A stretch of 64,000 nt of DNA, taken from Micromonospora sp. C95. Its GTDB lineage: Bacteria > Actinomycetota > Actinomycetes > Mycobacteriales > Micromonosporaceae. The notes beneath the pieces are model-generated. The model worked only from the letters and a program-made list of their open reading frames with translations, ran no database searches and had not been told where the DNA came from. The translations under genes were made by a program, and so were the position numbers. Location: contig NZ_JAGPXT010000001.1 of assembly GCF_018070465.1 (NCBI RefSeq), positions 62,001-126,000 on the forward strand. The letters are read 5' to 3'. Of the stretch, positions 42,952 through 52,381 are shown one piece after another (the first letter of the stretch is position 1; each line of letters opens with the position of its first letter).

Positions 42952-44192
42952 CAGGTGACCTCCCGGAGGTCATCTAGAAAGACGCGGACCTCTGGTAGTT
43001 GCTGGTGCACGTTAACTGCGGCGCCGAGGTACGCGAGTTGATGCAGGATTCGTCGTGATCCCGCCCGACGCGCGATCGGCAAGGCGTGGTGTGCCGTCAC
43101 CGCAGCCTGGTCGGGCTGGTTCGCTGCGGCATGGGCCATTGCCTTGTTCAGCAGGGCGGAGGCGAAGTCCTGGCGATGCTGCCGTGGAATCGCAGGAAGA
43201 GCTTCGTCGATGACGCCGATGGCCTCTTGTGGCCGCTGCGCCAGCCGAAGACAGGCCCCGCGGTGCACTTCGATGTAGCCGCTGGTGCAGTAGGAGCCGT
43301 GCTCGCCCTCTGGCTTTCCCGGGTGGCGGTCCGCCGCCCAGCGATGCGCGGCGTCCAGCAGGCGCAGCGCCGCGCGGTGCTCGCCTGTGGCGGCGAGGGA
43401 GTGCGCGTGCTGGACACGCAGCGCCGCCCGCATCGGTCCGGGGAGCTTCTGGTCGTAAAGCAGCGCCGCTTCGGCCTGCTCAACGGCCTGGGCGGGGTGT
43501 CCGCTGGTCAACCACTGTTGGCTGCTGCGGTAGGCAGCCCAGGCGGTCATGGTCGGGTCGGCGATCTGGCCTGCCCAGGCGAGAGCCTGTCGTGTCCGGC
43601 GGTGGCCTGCGGCGTGGTCGTCGAGGGATTGGTGCAGCCAGGCCGCGGATTCGGCGTATTGCGCGGCGAGGCGGATGACGGCAGGGCGAAGCGCCTGGGG
43701 CACCTCGCTGGGAAGATCCTCGATCGTCGTCAGTTGTCTGGTGACGCCCATCAGCGCGTACTCGGGGCCGAACATCTTGTCGTTCTCGACCAAGAGATGC
43801 CACTGTTCACGCAACAGGTGGATGGTCTCGTCCCAGCTGCCTGGTCGTGGCTCGGGCGTCTCGTCGACGACGCCTGTTCCATCGCTTCGTCGAGGGCTGT
43901 AGAGGTCGAGATCAGCATCGGTGGCGGCGTCGAGTACCCGACGCAGCGCTGCTCGCCGCGCTTCGCTGGGCCAGCGATGCTCGCCACGCTCCAGCTTGCC
44001 GACCCAACGGAAGTCGACGTACTGGGCGGTGACGTCACGGCCCGAGCAAATGCGGTCGAGCGCCGCGTTGACCGCATCGGCCAGCTCGCTGCGGGACATG
44101 CACTGGCCAGGACGCATCGGCGAGGACAGACGACGCCGGGCCTCACTGAGCGCGGTGTTCGGCCTGATCATGGTGTCCGGATGACGAGGCAC
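42951..44192 (-). CDS. XRE-TPR-type regulator, paralogue 3
   Basis: The product is 413 aa. It begins MPRHPDTMIRPNTALSEARR and continues CMSRSELADAVNAALDRICS and FRWVGKLERGEHRWPSEARR, as in the other two. The TPR-like part (residues 130-405) differs from both. It is transcribed divergently from the lanthipeptide cluster. An operator-like copy of the 34.6 kb repeat lies 105 nt upstream of its ATG, so it is the best candidate for a cluster regulator. Confidence 0.82.
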   Translation of the reverse strand: MPRHPDTMIRPNTALSEARRRLSSPMRPGQCMSRSELADAVNAALDRICSGRDVTAQYVDFRWVGKLERGEHRWPSEARRAALRRVLDAATDADLDLYSPRRSDGTGVVDETPEPRPGSWDETIHLLREQWHLLVENDKMFGPEYALMGVTRQLTTIEDLPSEVPQALRPAVIRLAAQYAESAAWLHQSLDDHAAGHRRTRQALAWAGQIADPTMTAWAAYRSSQQWLTSGHPAQAVEQAEAALLYDQKLPGPMRAALRVQHAHSLAATGEHRAALRLLDAAHRWAADRHPGKPEGEHGSYCTSGYIEVHRGACLRLAQRPQEAIGVIDEALPAIPRQHRQDFASALLNKAMAHAAANQPDQAAVTAHHALPIARRAGSRRILHQLAYLGAAVNVHQQLPEVRVFLDDLREVT

Positions 44193-44557
44193 CGATTTCC
44201 CCTCTACCCAGCATGCCGACCTCCGCCGACTATGCCACCGGTTGTCTAGATCATCCAGCTCTCACGCTGTCACGCCGCGAAGCGACACGGGCCACCGCGA
44301 AGTCGGACCGCAAGTCGGTATTCCCGCACCATTCACTATGAGTGATCGTGTAAGGCGTAGCCGGTGAGGCTTTAGGCGGCAGCCGGCCGCTTCAGGCCTG
44401 CTTGCCGAGGTCAGGGAAGGCGTGCGTCGCTGTTCGGCCGGCAGCGGCAGCTCCCGTTTCTCGACGCTGGCTACAGAGGAACGTGAAGTAGCCGACGGGT
44501 CGGTAGCCGCTGGGGCTGCCTGCCCACCCATCGCAAGTCTCGTTGGAGGGACCAGTC
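44193..44557. promoter_or_regulatory. Divergent promoter region of regulator and lanthipeptide genes
   Basis: 365 nt without a supported gene, except the operator copy. It must hold the leftward promoter of the XRE-TPR gene and the rightward promoter of the lanthipeptide cluster. Confidence 0.55.
44297..44325 (-). promoter_or_regulatory. Operator-like repeat, third copy
   Basis: On the minus strand the sequence reads GGGAATACCGACTTGCGGTC and CGACTTCGC, almost the same as the two copies at 34593-34642. It lies 105 nt upstream of XRE-TPR paralogue 3 and 233 nt upstream of the lanthipeptide precursor. Confidence 0.6.
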
Positions 44558-44692
44558 ATGGACAACCTGCTCGCCGTCAGCGGTGACCCGTTCCAGCTCG
44601 ACGTGGAGATCGTCACGGAGGGTCCGGTCGCCGCGGCGTTGTTGGCGGACACGGACGACGGCTGCGACACCGTGAAGGGCAGCGACTGCTAG
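44558..44692 (+). CDS. FxLD family lanthipeptide precursor
   Basis: The product is 44 aa from ATG 44558, with GGAGGGACC just upstream. The leader has the FxLD box (PFQLDVEIV, Phe12-Asp15), the class I docking element. Residues about 31-44 are the probable core, with Thr32, Cys36, Thr38, Ser42 and Cys44 available for two lanthionine-type rings, and Asp33, Asp34, Asp37 and Asp43 for O-methylation and isoaspartate formation. Ring topology is inference. The gene is followed by a hairpin and then the LanB gene. It is short and easily missed. Confidence 0.88.
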   Translation: MDNLLAVSGDPFQLDVEIVTEGPVAAALLADTDDGCDTVKGSDC

Positions 44693-44707
44693 TCGCCGCA
44701 CTTCAGT

Positions 44708-44747
44708 CGGTTCCGGCGGGCGGTCCCCCGTGCGCCCGCCGGAACCG
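44708..44747 (+). terminator. Attenuator hairpin between precursor and LanB genes
   Basis: A perfect 15-bp stem, CGGTTCCGGCGGGCG with CGCCCGCCGGAACCG, encloses a 10-nt loop. It lies 15 nt after the precursor stop and 54 nt before the LanB start. Partial termination here would make more precursor than enzyme. Confidence 0.7.
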
Positions 44748-44800
44748 GCGTCCCACGAAGGCAGGGCCTCGCAGGGAAGTGTTGACGGCAGGAAGGTGTC

Positions 44801-47800
44801 ATGTTTCGCACTGTTGATGCCGCCACCGTCCGCATCGCAGCTCATGTGTGGCCGGATCATGGGGTGCCCTGGTCGCACCGACACGATCCTGCCGGTGTCG
44901 AAGCCTGGCTGCGGGCGACCTGGCGTCAGGTCGGGATGGCGGAAGCGGTCTGGGTGGCGAGTCCCGGATTCGCCGACCGTGTAGAGGCGGCTCTCGCTGG
45001 CGGAAGGTTCGACGCTGGCCAAGGGTGGCGGTTGGCGTTGGCGTTGGCGCGGTACCTGGTCCGCGCTCGGCGACGGGCGACGCCCTTCGGGTTGTTCTCG
45101 GGAGTGGCGACGTTGCGTTTCGACACGGTAGCCGCAGTGACGTCGTCAGAGCGGTCGGCGGTGCGTGTACGCCCGGACGCGGAGTGGCTGGCGTCGCTGG
45201 TCGCGCAGCTTGAGGCCGATCCGAAGGTACGCCGTGGCCTGTACGTCCAGGCGAACAACCTGGCGCGGGTGTCTGGGCTTCGGATCGTCGTGGAGTGCCG
45301 GCCCCATGCCTGCGCAGTCACCGGGGGCGCGTTCTCGGTGAGGCGTACCGAGGCGGTGCGGCTGGCGATGTCGCTGGCCTGCGGGCCGGTGCTGTGGGCT
45401 GACCTGGTCGACAAGGTCGCCGCCAGCTACCCGGACTTCCCGCGTACGTCGGCTGAGGCGCTGGTGGTCGACCTGGTCGATCAGGGCGTGTTGATATCTG
45501 CCCTGCGGCCGCCGTCTACCTGCGCCGACCCGATCAAGCACGTCTTGGACCAGCTTGACGCCATCCCTCATACCGACCCCGGCGGGCAGATGGTTCAGGA
45601 GCTTCGGGCGCTGCACGGTCGCCTCGGTGCCACCGCAGGCCGGGCGGCAGACGTGCGTGGGCTGGCCGCTCGGATGCGGGAGTTGGCGGTGGCTCGGCAG
45701 CCGTTGGCGGTGGATGTCCGGCTCGCGGATCAGGTTGTGGTGCCGCATCAGGTCGCCGCGGAGGTCATCGCGTCGGTGGAGGTGCTGCGTCGGTTGACGC
45801 CGCATCCGACGGGGCGGCCGGAGTGGCGCGCTTACCAGGCCCGGTTTGTCGATCGGTACGGGATGGCGGCGGTGGTGCCGCTTGCCGAGGTGGTCGATCC
45901 GGTGGCCGGTCTGGGCTACCCGGAGCACTTCGGCAGCATCGATTCCCCGGCGGTGCCACTGTCCGGTCGGGATGAGCGCTTGATGGCGTTGGCGCAGCAG
46001 GCGCTGATCGACGGTGTCCGTGAGGTGGTCCTCGATGATGCCGCCGTGCGGGCCCTCGCCGGCCCAGCCCACGGCGAGAGACTTGTCAGTCCGCATGTTG
46101 ACGTGTCGGCGGAGGTGCGCGCGGTGTCGTTACGCGCGCTGGAGGAAGGCCGGTTCCTGGTCGCGGTGACGGGTATAGGCCGCTCGGCGATGGCGACGAG
46201 TGGCCGCTTCCTCGACGTGCTGCCGTATGCCGAGCGCGAGTGGATGCGTCGGGAGTTCGCGCGCCTGCCGGCCGCGGTGGAAGGGGCCATGCCGGCGCAG
46301 GTGAGCTTCCCGCCGCGCAAGCTGCATGCCCAGAACGTGCTCAGGTCCCCGCAGGTACTCCCGTGGCTGGTCAGCATTGCCGAGCACCGCCCTGCTGCCG
46401 ACAACGTGATCGGCCTCGACGACCTCGGCATGGCAGCCGGCGGCGATCGGTTGGTTCTGGTGTCGATGTCGCGGCGTCGGGTGGTCGAGCCCACCGTGGC
46501 GCACGCCGCCGCCGTACACACCATGCCGCTGCTCGCCCGATTCCTCGTCGAGCTACCGCGAGCCTCGGACGCTCGACTCAAGCCGTTCGACTGGGGCGCG
46601 GCGTCCTGTCTGCCGTTTCGACCCGCCCTGCGGTACGGCCGGGTTCTCCTGTCCGCGGCGCGGTGGCGGATCGACCCGGCGCGGCTGCCCGCCCCAGCTG
46701 TCAGCGACGGCGAATGGTCGGCGGCATGGGAAGCGCTGCGCGAGAGGCTACGGCTGCCGAGATGGGTGCAGGTCGGCAGCGGCGACCAGCGACTGCGGCT
46801 CGACCTCGATCAGGCCATGGACCGGTCGCTGTTGCGCGCCCACCTGGACGCCAACAGCGACGCGGCGGTCACCATCGTCGAGGCGGCGGGGCTGGAGGAC
46901 TTCGGATGGCTGTCCGGCCGCGCGCACGAAATCGTCGTACCGGTCGCCTCCACAGCCGCTCCGGCCACAGCTCCCGCCGCGGTCGCTGCCCGAGGCTCGT
47001 GGCCGCCTCCTGCACCAGCGGACCCGGTTGCGCCGGGCGAGAGCGGGTTGCTGTCTGGATCGCTCACCGTCGAGCCGTCGATGATGGAGTTGGTGCTGCG
47101 GCGAGGGCTGCCGGCGCTGTTCGCTGACTGGCCCGAGCCGCCGATGTGGTGGTTCATCCGCATGCGCCGCCCATACCCGCACCTGCGGCTCCGGCTACAC
47201 ACGTACGACTACGGTCAGGCGGCAGTCAGAGTCGGCCGGTGGGCTGCCGCGCTTCGGCAGCAGGGACTCGCGGGTGATCTGCGCCTGGACACCTACCGTC
47301 CCGAGACCGGCCGGTACGGCGACGGCCCAGCCATGTCTGCCGCCGAGGAGCTGTTCGCCGCGGACTCCCGCGCCGCCGTGACCCAGATGGCGACGAAGGA
47401 CGAATCCCGGCTCGACCCGCAGGCACTGACCGCCGCGAGCATGATCGACCTGGCCGCCGCGATGCTCGGCAGCCGCGACGACGGGTGCCAGTGGTTTGTC
47501 GCCCGGCCGGAACACCCCGGCCGGGCGCCGATCGACCGAGGCGTCCTGCGCCAGGCGGTCACCCTCGATCCGACGTCGTTACCGGAGCCGGTTCAGCACG
47601 CGTGGCGGGAACGTTCCCGGGCCGCCGCCCGGTACACCGACGCGTTGTCGGCCTCCGCCGGTGCTCTGACTCCCGCAGGGGTGCTCACGTCGCTGATGCA
47701 TCTGCATTTCGTTCGCACGCACGGCCCGGACGAGGCTGCCGAGCAGGTCACGTATCGGCTCGCCCGCCACATCGCGCTGGCGGCGGTACGTCGCCGTGAT

Positions 47801-47824
47801 CGCATTACAGGAGCTGGCCGATGA
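44801..47824 (+). CDS. lanB: Class I lantibiotic dehydratase (LanB), full length
   Basis: The product is 1007 aa from ATG 44801, with AGGAAGG upstream. The N-terminal glutamyl-transfer domain (residues about 20-650) carries ARYLVRARRRATPFGLFSGV, the LanB hallmark, and QVSFPPRKLHAQNVLRSPQV. The C-terminal part (from about 740: LSGSLTVEPSMMELVLRRGL, then PPMWWFIRMRRPYPHLRLRL) is the elimination domain of SpaB_C type. It uses Glu-tRNA to dehydrate Ser/Thr of the precursor. The 3' end overlaps LanC by ATGA. Confidence 0.93.
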   Translation: MFRTVDAATVRIAAHVWPDHGVPWSHRHDPAGVEAWLRATWRQVGMAEAVWVASPGFADRVEAALAGGRFDAGQGWRLALALARYLVRARRRATPFGLFSGVATLRFDTVAAVTSSERSAVRVRPDAEWLASLVAQLEADPKVRRGLYVQANNLARVSGLRIVVECRPHACAVTGGAFSVRRTEAVRLAMSLACGPVLWADLVDKVAASYPDFPRTSAEALVVDLVDQGVLISALRPPSTCADPIKHVLDQLDAIPHTDPGGQMVQELRALHGRLGATAGRAADVRGLAARMRELAVARQPLAVDVRLADQVVVPHQVAAEVIASVEVLRRLTPHPTGRPEWRAYQARFVDRYGMAAVVPLAEVVDPVAGLGYPEHFGSIDSPAVPLSGRDERLMALAQQALIDGVREVVLDDAAVRALAGPAHGERLVSPHVDVSAEVRAVSLRALEEGRFLVAVTGIGRSAMATSGRFLDVLPYAEREWMRREFARLPAAVEGAMPAQVSFPPRKLHAQNVLRSPQVLPWLVSIAEHRPAADNVIGLDDLGMAAGGDRLVLVSMSRRRVVEPTVAHAAAVHTMPLLARFLVELPRASDARLKPFDWGAASCLPFRPALRYGRVLLSAARWRIDPARLPAPAVSDGEWSAAWEALRERLRLPRWVQVGSGDQRLRLDLDQAMDRSLLRAHLDANSDAAVTIVEAAGLEDFGWLSGRAHEIVVPVASTAAPATAPAAVAARGSWPPPAPADPVAPGESGLLSGSLTVEPSMMELVLRRGLPALFADWPEPPMWWFIRMRRPYPHLRLRLHTYDYGQAAVRVGRWAAALRQQGLAGDLRLDTYRPETGRYGDGPAMSAAEELFAADSRAAVTQMATKDESRLDPQALTAASMIDLAAAMLGSRDDGCQWFVARPEHPGRAPIDRGVLRQAVTLDPTSLPEPVQHAWRERSRAAARYTDALSASAGALTPAGVLTSLMHLHFVRTHGPDEAAEQVTYRLARHIALAAVRRRDRITGAGR

Positions 47825-49080
47825 CCGTCACCCTGCGTGCCACGCCACTGCGACGAGCGGCCGAGACGACGGCCTCGTGCATCACCGACACCCTGACCGA
47901 GCCGCCTGCCCAACCCACCGGTGTCGACTACGGGCCGCGAAGCACGCGCTGGTATGGCCAATCGCTGTCCAAAGGGGCCGCCGGCGTGGCGATCCTGCAC
48001 GGGGTACGCGCGCAGACGGGGCACGGTGGATGGGAGCCGGTCCGTGCGTGGCTGCGCCGCGCGAGCGCGGAGACGCTGAACAACGGCACCGGGGCGGGGC
48101 TGTGGTTCGGTGTACCCGCTGTCACCCATGCCCTGACCACGGCCATGCCACACGCCCGACCAGCTGCCCTGGACGCCCTGGACCACGCCGTCGCGGACCT
48201 TGCCGAGCGTCGGCTGGCCGACTCCGAGGCGCGCCTCGGAGTCGGCGCCCGGCCCGCGCTGTCGGAGTTCGACCTCGTCCGCGGGCTGACCGGCCTGGGA
48301 GCCCACCTGCTGCGCCGTCACCCTGGCGGCGACCTGCTGCGCCGGGTACTGGCATACCTGGTGCGGCTCACCGAGCCGGTCGACGCCGACGACGAGGCAG
48401 GCCGGCTCGCGCCGGGCTGGTGGAGCACAGACCCACCCAATGCCGAGGGCCCTGAGCGGGGCGGGCATGCCAACGTCGGCATGGCGCACGGCATCACCGG
48501 TCCCCTGGCCCTGCTGGCTCTGGCACTGCGTCAGGACATCCGGGTGCCGGGCCAGATCGAGGCGATCGGCCGGATCTGCTCGTGGCTGGACAGGTGGCAG
48601 CAGGTGAGCCCGGCGGGCCCATGGTGGCCCGAAAAGATCACGGTTGCGGAGTTGCATGCCGGGCAGCCCGCGGTGAACGGCCCGGCGCGGCCGTCCTGGT
48701 GCTACGGCACCCCCGGTATCGCCCGGGCCCAGCAGCTCGCCGGGATCGCCCTCGGCGACCCTGCCCGGCGGCAGGCGGCAGAAGACGCGCTGGCCCGCTG
48801 CCTGGCCGACCCCGTCCAGCTCAGCCGGATCATCGACCCGGCGCTGTGCCACGGCTGGGCAGGACTCGCCGCGACACTCTGGTACGCCGCCGCCGATGCC
48901 CGCGACACCAGCCTGTCCGCCGCCGTGCCCCAGCTGATGCGCCTGCTGATCCAGCACGCCACCAACCCCACCCCCGCGCCGTCCGGCTTGATCTCAGGTC
49001 CCGCCGGCATCGCCCTGACCCTGCACACCTTCGCTACGGGCACCGACATCCACTGGTCCACGAGCCTGCTGATCAACTAG
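47821..49080 (+). CDS. lanC: Lanthionine synthetase C family cyclase (LanC)
   Basis: The product is 419 aa. The zinc ligands are present in RPSWCYGTPGIARAQQLAG (about residue 294) and ALCHGWAGLAATLWYA (Cys-His about 343-344), as in NisC. The repeated GxxG helices of the alpha/alpha barrel are seen, for example GAAGVAILHGV and HANVGMAHGITGPLALLALA. It adds Cys thiols to the dehydrated residues. It directly follows LanB. Confidence 0.93.
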   Translation: MTVTLRATPLRRAAETTASCITDTLTEPPAQPTGVDYGPRSTRWYGQSLSKGAAGVAILHGVRAQTGHGGWEPVRAWLRRASAETLNNGTGAGLWFGVPAVTHALTTAMPHARPAALDALDHAVADLAERRLADSEARLGVGARPALSEFDLVRGLTGLGAHLLRRHPGGDLLRRVLAYLVRLTEPVDADDEAGRLAPGWWSTDPPNAEGPERGGHANVGMAHGITGPLALLALALRQDIRVPGQIEAIGRICSWLDRWQQVSPAGPWWPEKITVAELHAGQPAVNGPARPSWCYGTPGIARAQQLAGIALGDPARRQAAEDALARCLADPVQLSRIIDPALCHGWAGLAATLWYAAADARDTSLSAAVPQLMRLLIQHATNPTPAPSGLISGPAGIALTLHTFATGTDIHWSTSLLIN

Positions 49081-49094
49081 ACGAGGAGAGCGTC

Positions 49095-51170
49095 ATGGAC
49101 CTCGATCCCGACACCGAGGCACCAACGGACACAGGGCCGGTCAGCCGGTGGCGCCAGGTGAATCTGACCTTCACGAACTGGCGGACTGCTGAGAAGTACG
49201 CCGCGGACCGGCTCGCCCCCGCGCTCGTCGCCGCCGAAGACGACGGCGTGATCCGTGCGTTCTGGTTCGTCCGCAAGTCCGAGACGTGGCGGCTGCGGCT
49301 GCTGCCCGGCGGTCGGCTCCCCCCGGTCTACGCCCTGCTCGCCGGCATCACCGCCGACGACCGGATCCGCGATGTCGCCGAGCCCGTCTACCGGGCGGAG
49401 GCGTACGCCTTCGGCGGCGAGGACGCGATGACGATCGCCCACACCCTCTTCCACGCCGACAGCCGCCACATCCTCGGCCACCTCGCCGGCGGCGGCGACC
49501 ACCGACGAGAGCTGGGCGTGCTGCTCGCCACCCGCCTCATGCGCGCCGCCGGCCTCGAATTCTCCGAACAGGGCGATGTCTGGCGGCATATCACCACCCG
49601 CCGGCACCAACCTCACACACCCGCGCCGAGCCCCACGCTGATCGCCGCCGTGCAGCGTCTGGTCACCGCCAGCGACGACACGCCACGCAGCCCGTTGAGC
49701 ACCACTCCTGCATGGCCGAGGGCACACGAGCAGGCGGGCCGAGACCTCAAGTTCCTCGACCGGAACGGCGTACTGACCCGCGACCTGCGCGGCGTGCTGA
49801 CCCACCACGTCCTGTTCCTGTTCAACCGGCTCGGCATCTCGGCCACCGATACCTGGCTGCTGGCCACAGCCGCCATACACGTCGCCTTCCACACGTCCGA
49901 CATCCCACCCGGCGACCGCTCCGCCGGGACAACCGACAGTAGGGTAAAAGCAGTGAACTCCTCCCAAACCGAAGTTGACGGCCCCAACGCAGCCGCGCTA
50001 CGCGAACAGCTCGTCACCACCCTCAAACAGCGCGGCCACATCCGCTCCGCCCCTGTCGAGCAGGCATTCCGGACGGTGCCCCGGGAGCAGTTCCTTCCCG
50101 GCGTCGATCTGGAAACCGTCTACACCCGCCGTCAGATCGTCACCAAACGCGACCCCCACGGCGCGGCGCTGTCGTCGGCATCGAGCCCCAGCCTCGTCGC
50201 GGACATGCTCGAACAACTCGACCCGCAACCCGGAGACCACGTCCTGGAGATCGGCGCGGCCACCGGCATCAACGCCGCCCTCCTCGCCGAGCTGACCAAC
50301 CCCGGCGGCACAGTCACGACGATCGAACTCGACCAGGACCTCGCCGACGGTGCCCGCGCCAGCCTCGACCGCGCCGGCTACGAGGCCGTCGAGGTGATCT
50401 GCGGCGACGGAGCCTTCGGTCACCCCGAATCCGCCCCGTACGACCGGGCCATCATCACCGCCGGAGCGTGGGACATCCAGGCAGCCTGGTGGAGTCAACT
50501 CGCCGACCACGGCCGGATCGTCCTACCCCTGCGCCTGCACGAGAGCGGCCTGACCCGGTGCTTCGCCTTCGACCGCACCGGCCCTACGACCCTGGTCAGC
50601 ACCACGACACCGCTGGTCTGCGGGTTCGTACCCATGCGCGGTACGGCCGAGCACACCGACCAGCACACCCGCCTGGCCTCCGACGTGGTCCTCAAACTCG
50701 ACGCCGGCGACCAACCCGACCGCGCCGCCCTCGCCCACACCCTGAACCACCCCCGGTACGAACGCTGGACCGGCATCCAGGTCACCGACGACGACCCCGT
50801 CGGCCACCTCGACCTGTGGCTCCTCGTGAACGCCAACAAGCCGTTCGGCCGTCTCCGCGCAGGCGACACCGCCCACACCAGCGCACTTGTCACCCCCGCC
50901 TACCGATGGGCCGGAGCCGCCATCTACCACGGCGGCACCATCGCCTACCTCGCCTTCCAAGACACCGGCGACGGCCAGCACGAACTCGGCGCCATCGCCA
51001 ACGGGCCCGAGGCCGACAAGCTCGCCGCGGAACTGACCGACCTGCTCGACCAGTGGGACGAGGCAGGCCGCCCCAACAAGCCCACCGTCACCGCCCACCG
51101 CGCGGGAACCGAACCGGTCCAGACCGGCGACATCAGCCGACCCGACACGGTCCTCACCATCTCTTTCTGA
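49095..51170 (+). CDS. SpaB_C-like domain fused to FxLD-system O-methyltransferase
   Basis: The product is 691 aa from ATG 49095, with GAGGAG 6 nt upstream. Residues about 15-285 resemble the thiopeptide-type/lantibiotic dehydratase C-terminal domain (WRQVNLTFTNWRTAEKYAAD, VIRAFWFVRKSETWRLRLL). From about 300, a protein-isoaspartate (PCMT) type methyltransferase follows (SAPVEQAFRTVPREQFLPGV, then DHVLEIGAATGINAALLAEL). This fusion is known as the FxLD-system methyltransferase (LanS type). In characterised systems it methylates an Asp in the ring, giving isoaspartate. Confidence 0.9.
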   Translation: MDLDPDTEAPTDTGPVSRWRQVNLTFTNWRTAEKYAADRLAPALVAAEDDGVIRAFWFVRKSETWRLRLLPGGRLPPVYALLAGITADDRIRDVAEPVYRAEAYAFGGEDAMTIAHTLFHADSRHILGHLAGGGDHRRELGVLLATRLMRAAGLEFSEQGDVWRHITTRRHQPHTPAPSPTLIAAVQRLVTASDDTPRSPLSTTPAWPRAHEQAGRDLKFLDRNGVLTRDLRGVLTHHVLFLFNRLGISATDTWLLATAAIHVAFHTSDIPPGDRSAGTTDSRVKAVNSSQTEVDGPNAAALREQLVTTLKQRGHIRSAPVEQAFRTVPREQFLPGVDLETVYTRRQIVTKRDPHGAALSSASSPSLVADMLEQLDPQPGDHVLEIGAATGINAALLAELTNPGGTVTTIELDQDLADGARASLDRAGYEAVEVICGDGAFGHPESAPYDRAIITAGAWDIQAAWWSQLADHGRIVLPLRLHESGLTRCFAFDRTGPTTLVSTTTPLVCGFVPMRGTAEHTDQHTRLASDVVLKLDAGDQPDRAALAHTLNHPRYERWTGIQVTDDDPVGHLDLWLLVNANKPFGRLRAGDTAHTSALVTPAYRWAGAAIYHGGTIAYLAFQDTGDGQHELGAIANGPEADKLAAELTDLLDQWDEAGRPNKPTVTAHRAGTEPVQTGDISRPDTVLTISF

Positions 51171-51304
51171 CCGCGCGCCGCCGGGGTCGCAGCCCCCGCC
51201 CCGGCGACCCGATGCGAGCGCGGCCGGCCTGCAGTGCACCACGGCAGGCCACCGCACCTCCTCGCGCCCCGAGGCACGGCCCTTCCGCAGCAGATGAGGA
51301 CACC

Positions 51305-52381
51305 ATGCCCGTCGTCCCTACAATCGCCGCCCGATTCCCCCTCGTCGCCCGCAAACGCCCACCAGCAAAACCGCTCGACGCACGGGTAACGCGACTCGCC
51401 GGGCTCGCCGGGCTCGCACACCGCGAACACGACCCGGAGAAGGCGTCGATGGTGTTCAACGGAGCCGCTCTCGTCGCCTCCGACTGCGCCGCCGCAGAAC
51501 TCGCCGAACTCTGGTGCCACCGCCACGCGAACCTCTACCTCAGCCGCGCCCCTCTCAACGGGTACACCGCCCGGTTCGCTCTCGAACCAGTCGTCAATCT
51601 CGCCCGCCTCCGCATCCGCGCCGGCGACGGAGAAAGTGCGCACCGCCTGCTCACCGATCTCTACCAGGCGGTCGTCGACAGCGACCCCGTTGTCATCAGC
51701 GGGTTGGAGATACATCCCCGGCAGCTCCCTGCGGAGGCCGAAGAACGCGCACAGATCACCCACTGGCTCCGCAACGTTCTACTCTCCGACGGAACCCGCG
51801 CCCTCACCATCACCGGCCGATGGACCGACGCCATGACGCATATTCAACGCTTCGACGGAATCGGGGACACTTTGCGCGACGGGCGACAGGTCGCCGTCGT
51901 GGCCCAGCTCATCCAGGGAAACACCCCCGCAGCTACCGCCATCCTCAACCGCACCACGATCGAGCACCCGTGGGAGGAACTGGTACGCGATCTCCTACAT
52001 ACCTGGAGCGCAGCCACCGCCGGCGATCAAAGCCGAGCCGACCGAGAACTGATCGACCGAGCCTCAACCATGGCGCCAGGCTCCGGACTCTCGGTATTTC
52101 GCACCCGCCTCGTCCTCACCGCCCTCGACCTTTCCACAACCGTTGCAGCCGAACTGATCGATCGTCTGGCCACAGAGGTAATCCAGCAGCAGGACGCCAA
52201 CCCGGCGCGCGATCTCCTCAACCACCCAGCCATCGGTCCCGAACACCACGGCCCGCTACAGCAGATGATCAACGCAAGCGGCCTCGGCCTTGGACACCTT
52301 CCGGAACCGGCCCACCGCACTCTCTCGTCGGCACTCGACCTGGCCGCAACCGTGTTACGCAACAGCCAAACCAAACGTTGA
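51305..52381 (+). CDS. Hypothetical protein of the lanthipeptide cluster
   Basis: The product is 358 aa from ATG 51305. I do not recognise the family. Helical repeat-like segments (LAELWCHRHANLYLSRAPLN, FALEPVVNLARLRIRAGDGE) suggest a TPR-like scaffold. The N-terminal 25 residues are basic. It lies in the cluster after the fused methyltransferase with a 134-nt gap. There is no signal peptide or catalytic motif. It could bind the leader peptide or regulate the cluster. Confidence 0.6.
   Translation: MPVVPTIAARFPLVARKRPPAKPLDARVTRLAGLAGLAHREHDPEKASMVFNGAALVASDCAAAELAELWCHRHANLYLSRAPLNGYTARFALEPVVNLARLRIRAGDGESAHRLLTDLYQAVVDSDPVVISGLEIHPRQLPAEAEERAQITHWLRNVLLSDGTRALTITGRWTDAMTHIQRFDGIGDTLRDGRQVAVVAQLIQGNTPAATAILNRTTIEHPWEELVRDLLHTWSAATAGDQSRADRELIDRASTMAPGSGLSVFRTRLVLTALDLSTTVAAELIDRLATEVIQQQDANPARDLLNHPAIGPEHHGPLQQMINASGLGLGHLPEPAHRTLSSALDLAATVLRNSQTKR

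Noticed and set aside
47593-48957. 454-codon minus-strand frame opposite LanC
   Set aside because: LanC zinc motifs are on the plus strand; this frame has no motif.
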